NCBI GenBank assembly: GCA_002331335.1
Contig: DCZO01000012.1
Coordinates: forward strand, 30,532 to 61,058
Source: Nitrospira sp. UBA2082
GTDB taxonomy: Bacteria; Nitrospirota; Nitrospiria; Nitrospirales; Nitrospiraceae
DNA length: 30,527 nucleotides
Direction: 5' to 3'
The number at the start of each line of letters is the position of its first letter. Position 1 is the first letter of the stretch. Of this stretch, positions 6,799 to 15,251 are shown piece by piece. The notes under the pieces were generated by a model that was not told where the DNA came from, made no database searches, and saw only the letters and a program-made list of their open reading frames with translations. The position numbers and the translations under genes are program-made.

Positions 6799-9440
6799 CA
6801 CAGAAGGCGCAGGAACTCAGACAATCGTTTATCCGCTATTTTGAGCGGCAGGGGCATCAAGCCGTACCCAGCTCGGCCTTGATTCCTCAGGCCGATCCGA
6901 CCCTGCTGTTTACCAACGCCGGCATGAATCAATTCAAACGGGTCTTCCTGGGGGAAGAGTCCCGTCCCTACAAGCGGGCCGTATCCGTGCAGAAATGCCT
7001 CCGTGCCGGCGGGAAGCACAACGATCTCGAAAATGTGGGCTATACCAGGCGCCATCACACCTTCTTCGAGATGCTCGGCAACTTTTCGTTCGGTGATTAC
7101 TTTAAGGAAGAGGCCATCAAGTTTGGATGGGAATTCCTGACAGAGACGGTCGGGTTGGCGAAGGAACGGATGTGGGTGACGATCTTCCGTGAAGACGAGG
7201 AGGCCGAGCGGTTCTGGAAGAAAATCGGCGTCTCCCCGTCGCGCATTGTGCGCTGCGGCGAGAAGGATAACTTCTGGCAGATGGCAGACACCGGTCCCTG
7301 TGGACCCTGTTCGGAGATCCACTTCGACCAGGGGCCGTCCGTGCCGGGTGAAGACCGGCCCAACGGCGAGGGCGACCGGGTCATCGAAATCTGGAATCTC
7401 GTGTTCATGCAGTTCAACCGCGATGTGAACGGCACACTGCACCCGCTGCCGAAACCGAGCATCGACACGGGCATGGGCCTCGAACGGTTGTCCGCTGTGG
7501 CTCAGGGGGTCCACAGTAACTATGACAGCGATCTCTTTACACCGCTGTTGGCGGCCATTGCGGCGCGGGCCGGGGCTCAATACGGCCAGAAGGAGCAGGC
7601 CGACCGATCGATGCGCGTGATCGCCGATCATTTGCGCGCCATTACGTTCTTGATGACCGACGGTGTGTTGCCCTCGAACGAAGGCCGCGGGTACGTGCTT
7701 CGGCGGATCCTCCGCCGCGCTGCGCGTCATGGCCGGCTGCTCGGCATCGTGGAACCGTTTCTGCACGAGCTGAGTGCCACGGTTGTGGAGCAGATGGGCG
7801 GCACCTACCCGGAGGTCCGCACGGCATCCGGCACGGTATCCGAGGCGACGAGGGGAGAAGAGGAACGGTTCATTGCGACGCTCGACCAAGGGCTTCCGAT
7901 CCTCAATGACATGATTGAGGTTGCGAAATCACGCCCGACCGCAGGAACTGCCATTACTCTTATTGGTACCGACGTATTCAAACTCTATGACACGTATGGG
8001 TTTCCCTTAGACCTCATTCAGGAGGCTTGTCGGGAACAGGGTATCACAGTCGATGAAAAGGGTTTTGAGGCGGCGATCGAAGAACAACGGAGCCGCGCCC
8101 GCAAGACCGGCGGGTTTGAACAGGAAACGGCCAGGCCGGCGGTGGCGGGATTGGCCAAGCGAATTGGAGCCACGGCCTTCATCGGATATGAGCGATTGGA
8201 AAGCGACAGCCTCGTGCGCGCGATTCTGAAGGGCGAGCAACTGGTCAAGGAAGCGGCGGAAGGGGATACGGTCGAACTGGCGCTGGATGTCACGCCTTTT
8301 TACGCGGAAGGCGGCGGGCAAGTCGGAGACATGGGCACATTAGTGGGCCCCGAAGGGGTGGTTGATATCAGCGAAACGACCAGACCGGCCCCGACGCTCA
8401 TTCTGCATAAGGGAACCGTTCGCCAGGGTCGCGTGCGTGAAGGCGAACAGGTGCATATGACGGTGCATGCATCCCTGCGCCGGGATGCCGCCCGCAATCA
8501 TACCGCGACGCATCTGGTGCATGCGGCGCTGCGCGACTTACTCGGCCCACACGTGAAACAATACGGATCGCTGGTTGCGCCGAACCGTCTCCGATTCGAC
8601 TTTGCCCATTTCCGGCCGCTCTCCTTCCGCGACATCGACGACATCGAGTCGACGGTGAACGAGGAGATCCGGAAGAATGAGACGGTGCGCACCGATGTCA
8701 TGAGCATTCAGGATGCGGTGGCGAAAGGCGCGCTGGCGTTCTTCGGCGACAAGTACGGGGAGCAGGTGCGGGTGGTGAGCGTCGAGTCGTTCAGCAAGGA
8801 GCTCTGCGGCGGCACCCATTGCCGGCAAACCGGCGAGATCGGACTGTTTCGCATTGTGTCCGAGGGGGGCGTGGCCGCCGGCGTCCGCCGGATCGAAGCC
8901 CAGACCGGCAGCGGTGCCTATGCGCTCCTGAAGAAGCTGGAAACCGATGTGCGTGAGCTGTCCGACCTGCTGAAAACGGGGCAATCCGAATTGGTGTCCA
9001 AAACCCGGAAACTGATGACGCAGCTCAAAGACAAGGAACGGGAACTGGAAGAGCTGAAATTGAAAATGGCGAGCGGAACGTCGGTCGCCTCGACCGCCCG
9101 GACGATTGCCGGAGTGCCGGTCCATGTGCAGCGGACCGATGGACTCGATGCGAACGGGATGCGGGCCTTGGCGGATCAGCTTCGAGACAAGCTGAAGAGC
9201 GGTGTCGTCGCGTTGGGTGCGGCGACCGGCGACGGCAAGGTGTCGCTGTTGGTCGTGGTGACGAAGGATTTGACGGGGCGGCTGAAGGCCGGCGATCTCA
9301 TCAAGACCATGGCGGCCGAGGTGGGTGGAACCGGTGGCGGCCGGCCGGAGATGGCTCAGGCCGGCGGCAAAGACGTGGGAAAGCTCGACGCGGCGTTGGA
9401 AAAGGTTTTTAGCCTGGTCGAAGGCACCCTCCAGCGGTAA
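6795..9440 (+). CDS. alaS: Alanine--tRNA ligase
   Basis: An 881-residue enzyme with the full AlaRS layout. The class II catalytic core is at the N-terminus (SALIPQADPTLLFTNAGMNQ, the hallmark), followed by the tRNA-recognition region. The editing domain carries the zinc site HTATH near residue 568 and CGGTH near residue 670. The C-terminal part has a coiled coil and the C-Ala/DHHA1-like domain (GGTGGGRPEMAQAGG). It charges tRNA-Ala and removes mischarged Ser/Gly. All metal-binding positions of the editing site that I can see are kept. AAGGA lies about 9 nt before the ATG, and the start overlaps recX. The recA-recX-alaS order is widespread in bacteria. Confidence 0.98.
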   Translation: MTQKAQELRQSFIRYFERQGHQAVPSSALIPQADPTLLFTNAGMNQFKRVFLGEESRPYKRAVSVQKCLRAGGKHNDLENVGYTRRHHTFFEMLGNFSFGDYFKEEAIKFGWEFLTETVGLAKERMWVTIFREDEEAERFWKKIGVSPSRIVRCGEKDNFWQMADTGPCGPCSEIHFDQGPSVPGEDRPNGEGDRVIEIWNLVFMQFNRDVNGTLHPLPKPSIDTGMGLERLSAVAQGVHSNYDSDLFTPLLAAIAARAGAQYGQKEQADRSMRVIADHLRAITFLMTDGVLPSNEGRGYVLRRILRRAARHGRLLGIVEPFLHELSATVVEQMGGTYPEVRTASGTVSEATRGEEERFIATLDQGLPILNDMIEVAKSRPTAGTAITLIGTDVFKLYDTYGFPLDLIQEACREQGITVDEKGFEAAIEEQRSRARKTGGFEQETARPAVAGLAKRIGATAFIGYERLESDSLVRAILKGEQLVKEAAEGDTVELALDVTPFYAEGGGQVGDMGTLVGPEGVVDISETTRPAPTLILHKGTVRQGRVREGEQVHMTVHASLRRDAARNHTATHLVHAALRDLLGPHVKQYGSLVAPNRLRFDFAHFRPLSFRDIDDIESTVNEEIRKNETVRTDVMSIQDAVAKGALAFFGDKYGEQVRVVSVESFSKELCGGTHCRQTGEIGLFRIVSEGGVAAGVRRIEAQTGSGAYALLKKLETDVRELSDLLKTGQSELVSKTRKLMTQLKDKERELEELKLKMASGTSVASTARTIAGVPVHVQRTDGLDANGMRALADQLRDKLKSGVVALGAATGDGKVSLLVVVTKDLTGRLKAGDLIKTMAAEVGGTGGGRPEMAQAGGKDVGKLDAALEKVFSLVEGTLQR

Positions 9441-9444
9441 AATC

Positions 9445-10029
9445 ATGGCCAGTCGAATTCTCGCGCTCGATTACGGTACGAAGCGGATCGGTGTTGCGCT
9501 CAGTGACGAATTGGGCTGGACGGCACAGCCTCTCGAAACTTTCGAGCGGCGGACGCTCGACCGGGATATCGCCCATATCGCCGCGTTAGTCCGGTCGCAT
9601 GAAGTCGCGCGCGTCGTTCTTGGATTACCGCTCCAGCTGGACGGCCGCCAAGGACCGGCCATTGAAGCGATGCGCGAATTTTCCGCGAAACTGGAAGCGG
9701 GTCTGCCGGTCCCGCTCGTCCTGTGGGACGAACGGTTGACCACTAAGGCGGCGGAAGATCTGCTGATCGCCGCCGACGTCAGCCGGAAGAAACGGAAGGG
9801 CGCGGTGGACCGCATCGCCGCCGCCATTCTGCTCCAGAGTTACTTGGCGGCACAGTCGCCGGACGCGTCTCACAATTGGGGCGGCGGTGCCGATAGAGAG
9901 GCAGACACGCACACAGAGTTCGGTGCCATCGACGAGTCTCTGCATGAAACGACCCATTGTTCTGATCCTGCTCCTCGTCGCCGCCGTGGCCGTCGGTCTG
10001 GCTTGGTATCTGACGATCCGATGGGCTGA
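9445..10029 (+). CDS. ruvX: Holliday junction resolvase-like / pre-16S rRNA nuclease (YqgF)
   Basis: A 194-residue protein. The first 140 residues are a complete YqgF RNase H-like domain: LALDYGTKRIGVALSDE, VVLGLPLQLDG, WDERLTT and AVDRIAAAILLQSYL. The acidic residues of the active site are present. The family matures the 5' end of 16S rRNA. The start is the ATG at 9445, 4 nt after alaS; a longer frame from 9325 only reads alaS in another phase. Odd: a tail of about 50 polar, Arg- and His-rich residues extends the frame 86 nt into mltG, so the protein is longer than usual. The tail may be a by-product of the overlap. Confidence 0.92.
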   Translation: MASRILALDYGTKRIGVALSDELGWTAQPLETFERRTLDRDIAHIAALVRSHEVARVVLGLPLQLDGRQGPAIEAMREFSAKLEAGLPVPLVLWDERLTTKAAEDLLIAADVSRKKRKGAVDRIAAAILLQSYLAAQSPDASHNWGGGADREADTHTEFGAIDESLHETTHCSDPAPRRRRGRRSGLVSDDPMG

Positions 10030-11026
10030 AGCGCCGTTGTCTTCCGATGCCGAGCATCCTCCCTCCAAGATCGTGGTGATTCCGGAAGGAGCCGCGTTTC
10101 AGCAGGTGGCCGCCATGCTCGAAGAGGAGCAGCTGATCAAAAGCCGGTCCGCATTCCTGTGGCTCGGGAAGTCGCAGGAAGCCGAGCGCAAGATCCATCC
10201 CGGCGAATACGAACTGCACGCGGCCATGCCTCCGGCCGAGATCCTCTCCAAACTGGTGGCCGGCCGTGTCGTCCTGCATGCGGTGACGATTCCGGAGGGC
10301 TACACGATCGGTCAAATCGCGGAGGCATTCGCCGATCAGCGGATCACGGACAAGGTGGAGTTTGCCCGGCTGGCCCACGACCAATCCTTCATCAAGTCCC
10401 TGGGAATTTCGGCCGGAAGTCTGGAGGGCTATCTGTACCCGGACACCTATCGCTTTCCACGTCCCACTGCCGCAAAGGCCGTTATCAAGACGATGGTTGA
10501 TCAACTCGGACACGTGTTGACGGCCGAATGGCAGGCACGGGCCAAGGAATTGAGACTGACGATACATCAGGTGCTGACACTGGCCTCGGTGATCGAGAAA
10601 GAAACCGGGTCGGGGGATGAGCGGCCTCATATTGCGTCCGTGTTTCATAACCGGCTGAAGAAGAAAATTCCCCTTCAGAGCGATCCGACCGTCATCTACG
10701 GCTTGCCGAAATTCGACGGCAATCTGCACAAGAAAGATCTCTCACATCCGAGCCCGTACAATACCTATCGATGGGCAGGCTTGCCGCCCGGCCCGATTGC
10801 AAGTCCCGGTGCAGAATCGATTCGTGCCGCGTTGTACCCAACGCCGACGCAGGACTTGTATTTCGTCTCAAAGAACGACGGGACGCACCAGTTCTCTGCG
10901 ACCCTGGTCGAGCACAACAAAGCAGTGGAGAAATATCAGAAACGGCCGTTCCGGCGCGGGAACCATTCTCAGACCTTGATCATTCCCGCGTCCGGTGTGC
11001 TTGCCGGACAGGAAGGAGTGTCCTAA
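9944..11026 (+). CDS. mltG: Endolytic murein transglycosylase MltG
   Basis: A 360-residue YceG-like protein. One N-terminal membrane anchor (IVLILLLVAAVAVGLAWYL) puts the rest in the periplasm, where it cleaves nascent peptidoglycan strands. It has a LysM-like segment (IPEGYTIGQIAEAF) and the catalytic domain with VIEKETG. The glutamate falls at residue 218, matching the catalytic position reported for E. coli MltG. The later NRLKKKIPLQSDPTVIYGL and LPPGPIASPG blocks are also conserved. I used the ATG at 9944, directly before the membrane segment; the frame is open to 9887. The gene overlaps ruvX by 86 nt, more than a simple ATGA coupling. The deoC start is 2 nt downstream. Confidence 0.95.
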   Translation: MKRPIVLILLLVAAVAVGLAWYLTIRWAEAPLSSDAEHPPSKIVVIPEGAAFQQVAAMLEEEQLIKSRSAFLWLGKSQEAERKIHPGEYELHAAMPPAEILSKLVAGRVVLHAVTIPEGYTIGQIAEAFADQRITDKVEFARLAHDQSFIKSLGISAGSLEGYLYPDTYRFPRPTAAKAVIKTMVDQLGHVLTAEWQARAKELRLTIHQVLTLASVIEKETGSGDERPHIASVFHNRLKKKIPLQSDPTVIYGLPKFDGNLHKKDLSHPSPYNTYRWAGLPPGPIASPGAESIRAALYPTPTQDLYFVSKNDGTHQFSATLVEHNKAVEKYQKRPFRRGNHSQTLIIPASGVLAGQEGVS

Positions 11027-11028
11027 GT

Positions 11029-11703
11029 ATGCCGGGATGGGATCTGCCGAGCCTGATCGATCATACGGTGCTCAAGCCGGAAGCCACTAAAACGGATGTC
11101 CTCCGATTGTGCCAAGAAGCCAGGCAATACGGCTTCACGGTCATTTTCGTTCCACCGAGTTATGTGGACGAAGCCGTGGCGGCGGTTGCCGGCTCGGCCA
11201 TTCGAGTGGGCATCCCTATCGGGTTTCCTTTGGGGGGCCATACGACAAGAACTAAAGTTGCCGAAGCCGTCGAGGCGGTTGCCAGGGGAGGCCGAGTGTT
11301 GGACATGGTCATCAACGTCAGCCGGTTGAAGTCCGGCGACTATGATCTGGTACGACAAGATATCGCAGAGGTCGTACGCGCGACCCCATCCGCCGAGCAT
11401 AAAGTGATTCTTGAGACCTGCCTCCTGACACAGCAGGAAAAGCATACGGCCTGCCGGCTTGTTGTGGAGGCAGGCGCCGATTATGTGAAGACATCGACCG
11501 GGTTTGCCGCTGCCGGCGCAACGGTCGAGGATGTGCGGCTGATGAAAGCCGCCGTTGCCGGCCAGGCCAAAGTCAAAGCGTCCGGCGGGATCAGGGACTG
11601 GAAGACGGCGCAATCGATGCTGGAGGCGGGCGCCGATCGAATCGGCACGAGCGCAAGCCTGAAGATTCTCGAAGAATGGAAGAGTTCGCAAGGAGGACGG
11701 TAG
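11029..11703 (+). CDS. deoC: Deoxyribose-phosphate aldolase
   Basis: A 224-residue class I aldolase of normal size, starting LPSLIDHTVLKPEATKTDV. It splits 2-deoxyribose 5-phosphate into glyceraldehyde 3-phosphate and acetaldehyde. The Schiff-base lysine lies in VKTSTGF (K154), and the second conserved lysine in KVKASGGIR. DMVINVSRLKSGD is the usual 'DxVxN' block. GGAAGGAG stands about 10 nt before the ATG, which is much better than the long upstream frame through mltG. With deoB downstream it suggests deoxynucleoside sugar salvage, although no nucleoside phosphorylase gene is visible in the window. Confidence 0.96.
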   Translation: MPGWDLPSLIDHTVLKPEATKTDVLRLCQEARQYGFTVIFVPPSYVDEAVAAVAGSAIRVGIPIGFPLGGHTTRTKVAEAVEAVARGGRVLDMVINVSRLKSGDYDLVRQDIAEVVRATPSAEHKVILETCLLTQQEKHTACRLVVEAGADYVKTSTGFAAAGATVEDVRLMKAAVAGQAKVKASGGIRDWKTAQSMLEAGADRIGTSASLKILEEWKSSQGGR

Positions 11704-11710
11704 CACACCC

Positions 11711-12865
11711 ATGATCAATCGTGTATTTGTGTTCGTCATCGATGGATTCGGCGCCGGTCCGTTGCCGGATGCGGTGGAGTACGGTGACGCGGACGTTCAT
11801 TCCCTCGCGCATCTGGCCGATGCCGTCGGAGGCTTGGATCTTCCCAATTTGGAAATGCTGGGGCTGGGACATGTGGCGCACATCGCCGGCGTGCGCCCGA
11901 TGGCGCAACTCACGGGATGTTTCGGCCGGCTTGCATTCACATCGCGCGGCAACGATTCTGTGTCCGGTTATTGGGAAATGAACGGAGTCGTGGCACCTCA
12001 CCGGGCGGCGTATCGGACGGGCATTCCGGAGCGTGTGGTCAGTGTCATTGAGCAGACCTTTGGACGAAAAGTCATCGGCCAACGCATGGCCTCCATGGAG
12101 ACGATGCTGCGCGAATATGGAACGGAGCATGTGTCGAGCGGAGCCCCGATCCTGTGGACTGACGGCGGAATCACCTGTTATATCGCCGCGCATGACTCCG
12201 TGATGGCGGCCCCCCTTCTGCACCAGCGATGCCGCGACGCCTGGCGAGAGGCCAAAAAAGGGGAGGCGTTCATCCGCATCGTCGCGCAGCCTGTCTCCGG
12301 AGAACCGGTTTCGCTCCGCGCCCATGCCGGACGAAAGGATTTCGTAACCGAACCGCCCGCCGTGACAATGTTGGATGTGCTCAACCGATCCAGCCAAATT
12401 ACGATGGGGATCGGGAAGGTCGCCGATCTGTTCAGCGGGCGAGGTTTCACGCGTGCGTTTCCCGTGGGATCAGCCCTCGACGCCTTCGATGAGACTGTCA
12501 GGATGTTGAACAAGGTGCCGAGGGGTCTGTTGTATGCCAGCCTGGATCTATTTCCTGAACATCCCGAGCAAGCGGCGGCGGCACTGCAAGAGTTCGATCG
12601 CCGGTTACCGGAGCTCATGGATAAATTACGCGCCGGGGACCTCGTCATTCTGACGGGCGATCATGGGCGCGATCTCTCCAAACCGGACAAGTTGCCGACG
12701 CGGGAATATGTTCCTCTCCTCGTGACCGGACCGAATCTGGCGCAAGGGGTTGATTTAGGTACACGCTTGAGCGCTGCCGACATAGGCCAGACTGTGGTCG
12801 AAGCGCTTCGCGCAGAGCGATTGCCGGTGGGAGAGAGTTTTGGAGACGCACTCAAGCTGGGGTGA
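11711..12865 (+). CDS. deoB: Phosphopentomutase-like protein with altered active site
   Basis: A 384-residue DeoB-type member of the alkaline phosphatase superfamily, with the cap domain in the middle. Family enzymes convert (deoxy)ribose 1-phosphate to the 5-phosphate. Visible marks: VIDGFGAG (Asp11), NDSVSGYWE (residues 81-89), LDLFPEH (Asp279, His284), TGDHGRD (Asp317, His318) and TREYVPLLV. Compared with the usual DTxTGHWE, both threonines, including the phosphate-accepting one, are serines. The metal-binding His in the usual GTDHTREY is Pro329 here. The other five metal-ligand positions seem kept. It may be a divergent mutase or a relative with another substrate. AGGAGG lies unusually far (14 nt) from the ATG. 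It follows deoC by 7 nt. Confidence 0.85.
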   Translation: MINRVFVFVIDGFGAGPLPDAVEYGDADVHSLAHLADAVGGLDLPNLEMLGLGHVAHIAGVRPMAQLTGCFGRLAFTSRGNDSVSGYWEMNGVVAPHRAAYRTGIPERVVSVIEQTFGRKVIGQRMASMETMLREYGTEHVSSGAPILWTDGGITCYIAAHDSVMAAPLLHQRCRDAWREAKKGEAFIRIVAQPVSGEPVSLRAHAGRKDFVTEPPAVTMLDVLNRSSQITMGIGKVADLFSGRGFTRAFPVGSALDAFDETVRMLNKVPRGLLYASLDLFPEHPEQAAAALQEFDRRLPELMDKLRAGDLVILTGDHGRDLSKPDKLPTREYVPLLVTGPNLAQGVDLGTRLSAADIGQTVVEALRAERLPVGESFGDALKLG

Positions 12866-12907
12866 GCCTGGACGAGGGGTGCGGAGGTCGACGGCTCAGG
12901 TCGCGAG

Positions 12908-13366
12908 ATGTCTTACGACGCCATCATCGAACAATTGGGGATCGTACTTCCGGCGGCGCCCAAGCCGGTGGCGAATTATGTGCCGGTTGTGCGAAGCGGC
13001 GACCTGCTTTTCCTGTCGGGTGTCCTGCCCTCGTGCGATGGGCAGCTCATCATGACGGGCAAACTAGGAGCCGATCTGTCCGTTGAACAAGGAGTAGAAG
13101 CTGCGAAGACGGCGGCGCTGAATGCCTTGGCGATCGTGAAAGGCGAGGTCGGTTCGCTGGATCGCGTGAAACGAATTGTGAAAATGGTCGGCCATATAGC
13201 CTCGGCGCCAGGCTTCACCGACCAGCCGCAGGTCTTGAACGGCGCATCGGATCTCTTCGTGCAGATCTTTGGCGAGGCCGGCCGGCACGCACGCGTGGCC
13301 GTCGGCGCCGCCGAGCTTCCTCGCCGGGCGCCGGTGGAAATCGAACTGATCGTGCAAGTGGGCTGA
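12908..13366 (+). CDS. RidA family protein (long, YjgH-like form)
   Basis: A 152-residue member of the RidA/YER057c/UK114 family. It is longer than the 125-130 residues of classical RidA and has the N-terminal extension MSYDAIIEQLGIVLPAAPKP. The landmarks are LLFLSGVLP, the central VKRIVKMVGHIAS helix, and the C-terminal HARVAVGAAELPRRAPVEIE, which includes the arginine that in true RidA binds the imine carboxylate. Family members hydrolyse reactive enamine/imine intermediates, and some have other deaminase activities. It is the last gene of the recA unit, 42 nt after deoB. The ribosome binding site is mediocre (AGG about 8 nt upstream). Confidence 0.85.
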   Translation: MSYDAIIEQLGIVLPAAPKPVANYVPVVRSGDLLFLSGVLPSCDGQLIMTGKLGADLSVEQGVEAAKTAALNALAIVKGEVGSLDRVKRIVKMVGHIASAPGFTDQPQVLNGASDLFVQIFGEAGRHARVAVGAAELPRRAPVEIELIVQVG

Positions 13367-13437
13367 CGTCTATCCTTCGAACTCTCGTCTGCAGTCCACG
13401 GGTCGGCCACTGAGGGCAAGGCCGCGCCTCTCTCGCC

Positions 13438-13467
13438 TTGACTCCCGAAAAATCTGATTGTTATAGT
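13438..13467 (+). promoter_or_regulatory. Candidate sigma-70 promoter with extended -10
   Basis: TTGACT (13438-13443), 18 nt, TATAGT (13462-13467) preceded by TGT, i.e. an extended -10. It lies 84 nt before the IPT/TIG gene and after the RidA-family gene, so it would start the two-gene surface-protein unit separately from the recA unit. Confidence 0.55.
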
Positions 13468-13550
13468 CCGAACAGCCTGTTCAGAGACCGTACGACTTAC
13501 TCACTTCCGCACCTGTCGGGCGGGAACGCAGAGATGCAAAGGGTATCAAG

Positions 13551-15251
13551 ATGATGGTTCGCATAGGGGTAGTGGCAGCTGTCCTCTTCAGCGGTATGGT
13601 GAGTGCCCAAGCGGGAGCGTCGACGGTTGAGTTATCGTCACAGGCGGTTCCCCCTGGGGCGACACTTGCGTTGAGCGGATCCGGATTCGGGAAGTTCCAG
13701 TCGGTCCACACCAACAAAGTGACAGTGAGCGGCGTTCCTGCACTGATTCAGCGGTGGGATGCGGATCTGATCGAGATTAAAGTGCCTTCCAAGGCCACGA
13801 CCGGGCCGGTGGAAATCGTCGCGGGCAAAAAGAAGATGCAGGCCGGTTCTGTGACGATTGTGAGGCCGCAGATCGACACCCTGACACCGGCGGCGGCTGA
13901 GCGCGGTGGAGTTCTTCGCATTACGGGAAAAAATTTTGGCATGACGGCCGGTGCGCGAGATCCGAACTCGATGTTCGGGGTCAACGATGTTGTCATCGGT
14001 GGGATCGTCACCCGTCCCAAACGGTGGAAAGACGATCAGATTGAAGTCGAAGTTCCGGCCAACGCGCAGGCGGGCGAAGTCATCGTACGGCTGGCTTCTT
14101 TCGATCCGTTGCCGGACGGCTCCTGTTGCAGACCCGTGGAATATGTGAAGAGCAACGCCGTTCCACTGGCGTTGATTCCGTCGGTCCGAGTCGATCCGAT
14201 CAGCGGACCGGTGGGGACGAAAGTGGTCCTGTTCGGACAGGAATTCGGCTCAGCCAGAGGTCAGACCGACGCCGTGTTCATCGGAGACCAGCGGATGACG
14301 GTCGCCCTGTGGAAAGACGACGTCATCGTCGTGCACGTCCCGCTCGGCGCAGAGTCGGGCCCTCTGGTGCTTCAGAGTGGAGGACGCCGCCGCGCAGTGG
14401 AACAGTTCACTGTCCAGGTTCCTAAAGCGGTGACGATCACACCTCCGCGCGCCCCCATCGGCACGCTGCTCCGCATCAATGGGGAGCACTTCGGGGCCTA
14501 TTCCGAAAGCGGAGCGACACCCTATAACTTCATGGATTTCAATACGGGCGACAACCGTGTGGAGATCGGGGGCGTGCCGGCCATCATCTACCGATGGAAC
14601 GACAACCGGATCGATGTCTGGGTGCCCTATAGTGCCAAGAGCGGGAAGGTGGTGATTTATCGCAGCGCGAATCGTCCGAACGAGGACGGGTCGTGTTGTG
14701 CCGAGCGGAGCGCGATCGCAACCGAGGCGGGCGAGTTTACCGTGGTGACGCCGGTCGTCGAGTCGTATGCGCCGAAATCAGCCGGCTTGGACGATCTCGT
14801 CACGATCAAAGGCACCGGCTTCGGCGCGTTTCTCAAGACCGCCGAGCATACAGAACTGGGGCTGAGCCAGAAAGCCTATAAGCGCCGTACCGATCTGGAA
14901 ATCAATGAATCGGATGCCGGGCCCACCGTCGTCACCAACGTGTCGCGCACGGAAGTGCTGTTTAACGGAGCGGCGGCGGTGGTGCAATCCTGGACCGATT
15001 CGGAAATCATCGTGAGGGTCCCCCATCGCAACCTCTACGGCATCGGGAAGCGGGGAGAGTTTTTTGACAATTTGGCGACGGGGCCGCTGGTCGTTCGCCG
15101 AGGCTCTTGGGACGTACTGCCGGACGGAACCTGTTGTTCGCCTAAACAGTGGCTGACGGTCGAAGCCGGATCGTTCACGATCGAGGCCAAAGGCTTGCCC
15201 GACTCCGGATATTTCAATTCCAACCGCCCGGACGCGAATACCAACCAATGA
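13551..15251 (+). CDS. Secreted protein with five IPT/TIG domains and repeated DG(S/T)CC motifs
   Basis: A 566-residue protein with an N-terminal signal peptide (RIGVVAAVLFSGMVSAQAGA). I count five immunoglobulin-like IPT/TIG domains, beginning near residues 24, 107, 208, 300 and 402. They are recognised by LxGSGFGKF, ITGKNFGM, LFGQEFGSA, INGEHFGAY and IKGTGFGAF followed by a 'W-x-D-x-x-I-x-V-x-V-P' strand. Domains 2, 4 and 5 each carry a late loop with a vicinal Cys pair: PDGSCCRP, EDGSCCAE and PDGTCCSP. I have not met this motif as a family hallmark. IPT/TIG domains bind proteins or sugars on the cell surface. AAAGGG sits 7 nt before the ATG. The stop overlaps the next gene (ATGA), so the two products are probably made together and may interact. 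Confidence 0.8.
   Translation: MMVRIGVVAAVLFSGMVSAQAGASTVELSSQAVPPGATLALSGSGFGKFQSVHTNKVTVSGVPALIQRWDADLIEIKVPSKATTGPVEIVAGKKKMQAGSVTIVRPQIDTLTPAAAERGGVLRITGKNFGMTAGARDPNSMFGVNDVVIGGIVTRPKRWKDDQIEVEVPANAQAGEVIVRLASFDPLPDGSCCRPVEYVKSNAVPLALIPSVRVDPISGPVGTKVVLFGQEFGSARGQTDAVFIGDQRMTVALWKDDVIVVHVPLGAESGPLVLQSGGRRRAVEQFTVQVPKAVTITPPRAPIGTLLRINGEHFGAYSESGATPYNFMDFNTGDNRVEIGGVPAIIYRWNDNRIDVWVPYSAKSGKVVIYRSANRPNEDGSCCAERSAIATEAGEFTVVTPVVESYAPKSAGLDDLVTIKGTGFGAFLKTAEHTELGLSQKAYKRRTDLEINESDAGPTVVTNVSRTEVLFNGAAAVVQSWTDSEIIVRVPHRNLYGIGKRGEFFDNLATGPLVVRRGSWDVLPDGTCCSPKQWLTVEAGSFTIEAKGLPDSGYFNSNRPDANTNQ

Noticed and set aside
6723..7889. 388-residue minus-strand frame antisense to alaS
   Set aside because: A mirror of the strong codon bias of alaS; alaS motifs are intact on the plus strand.
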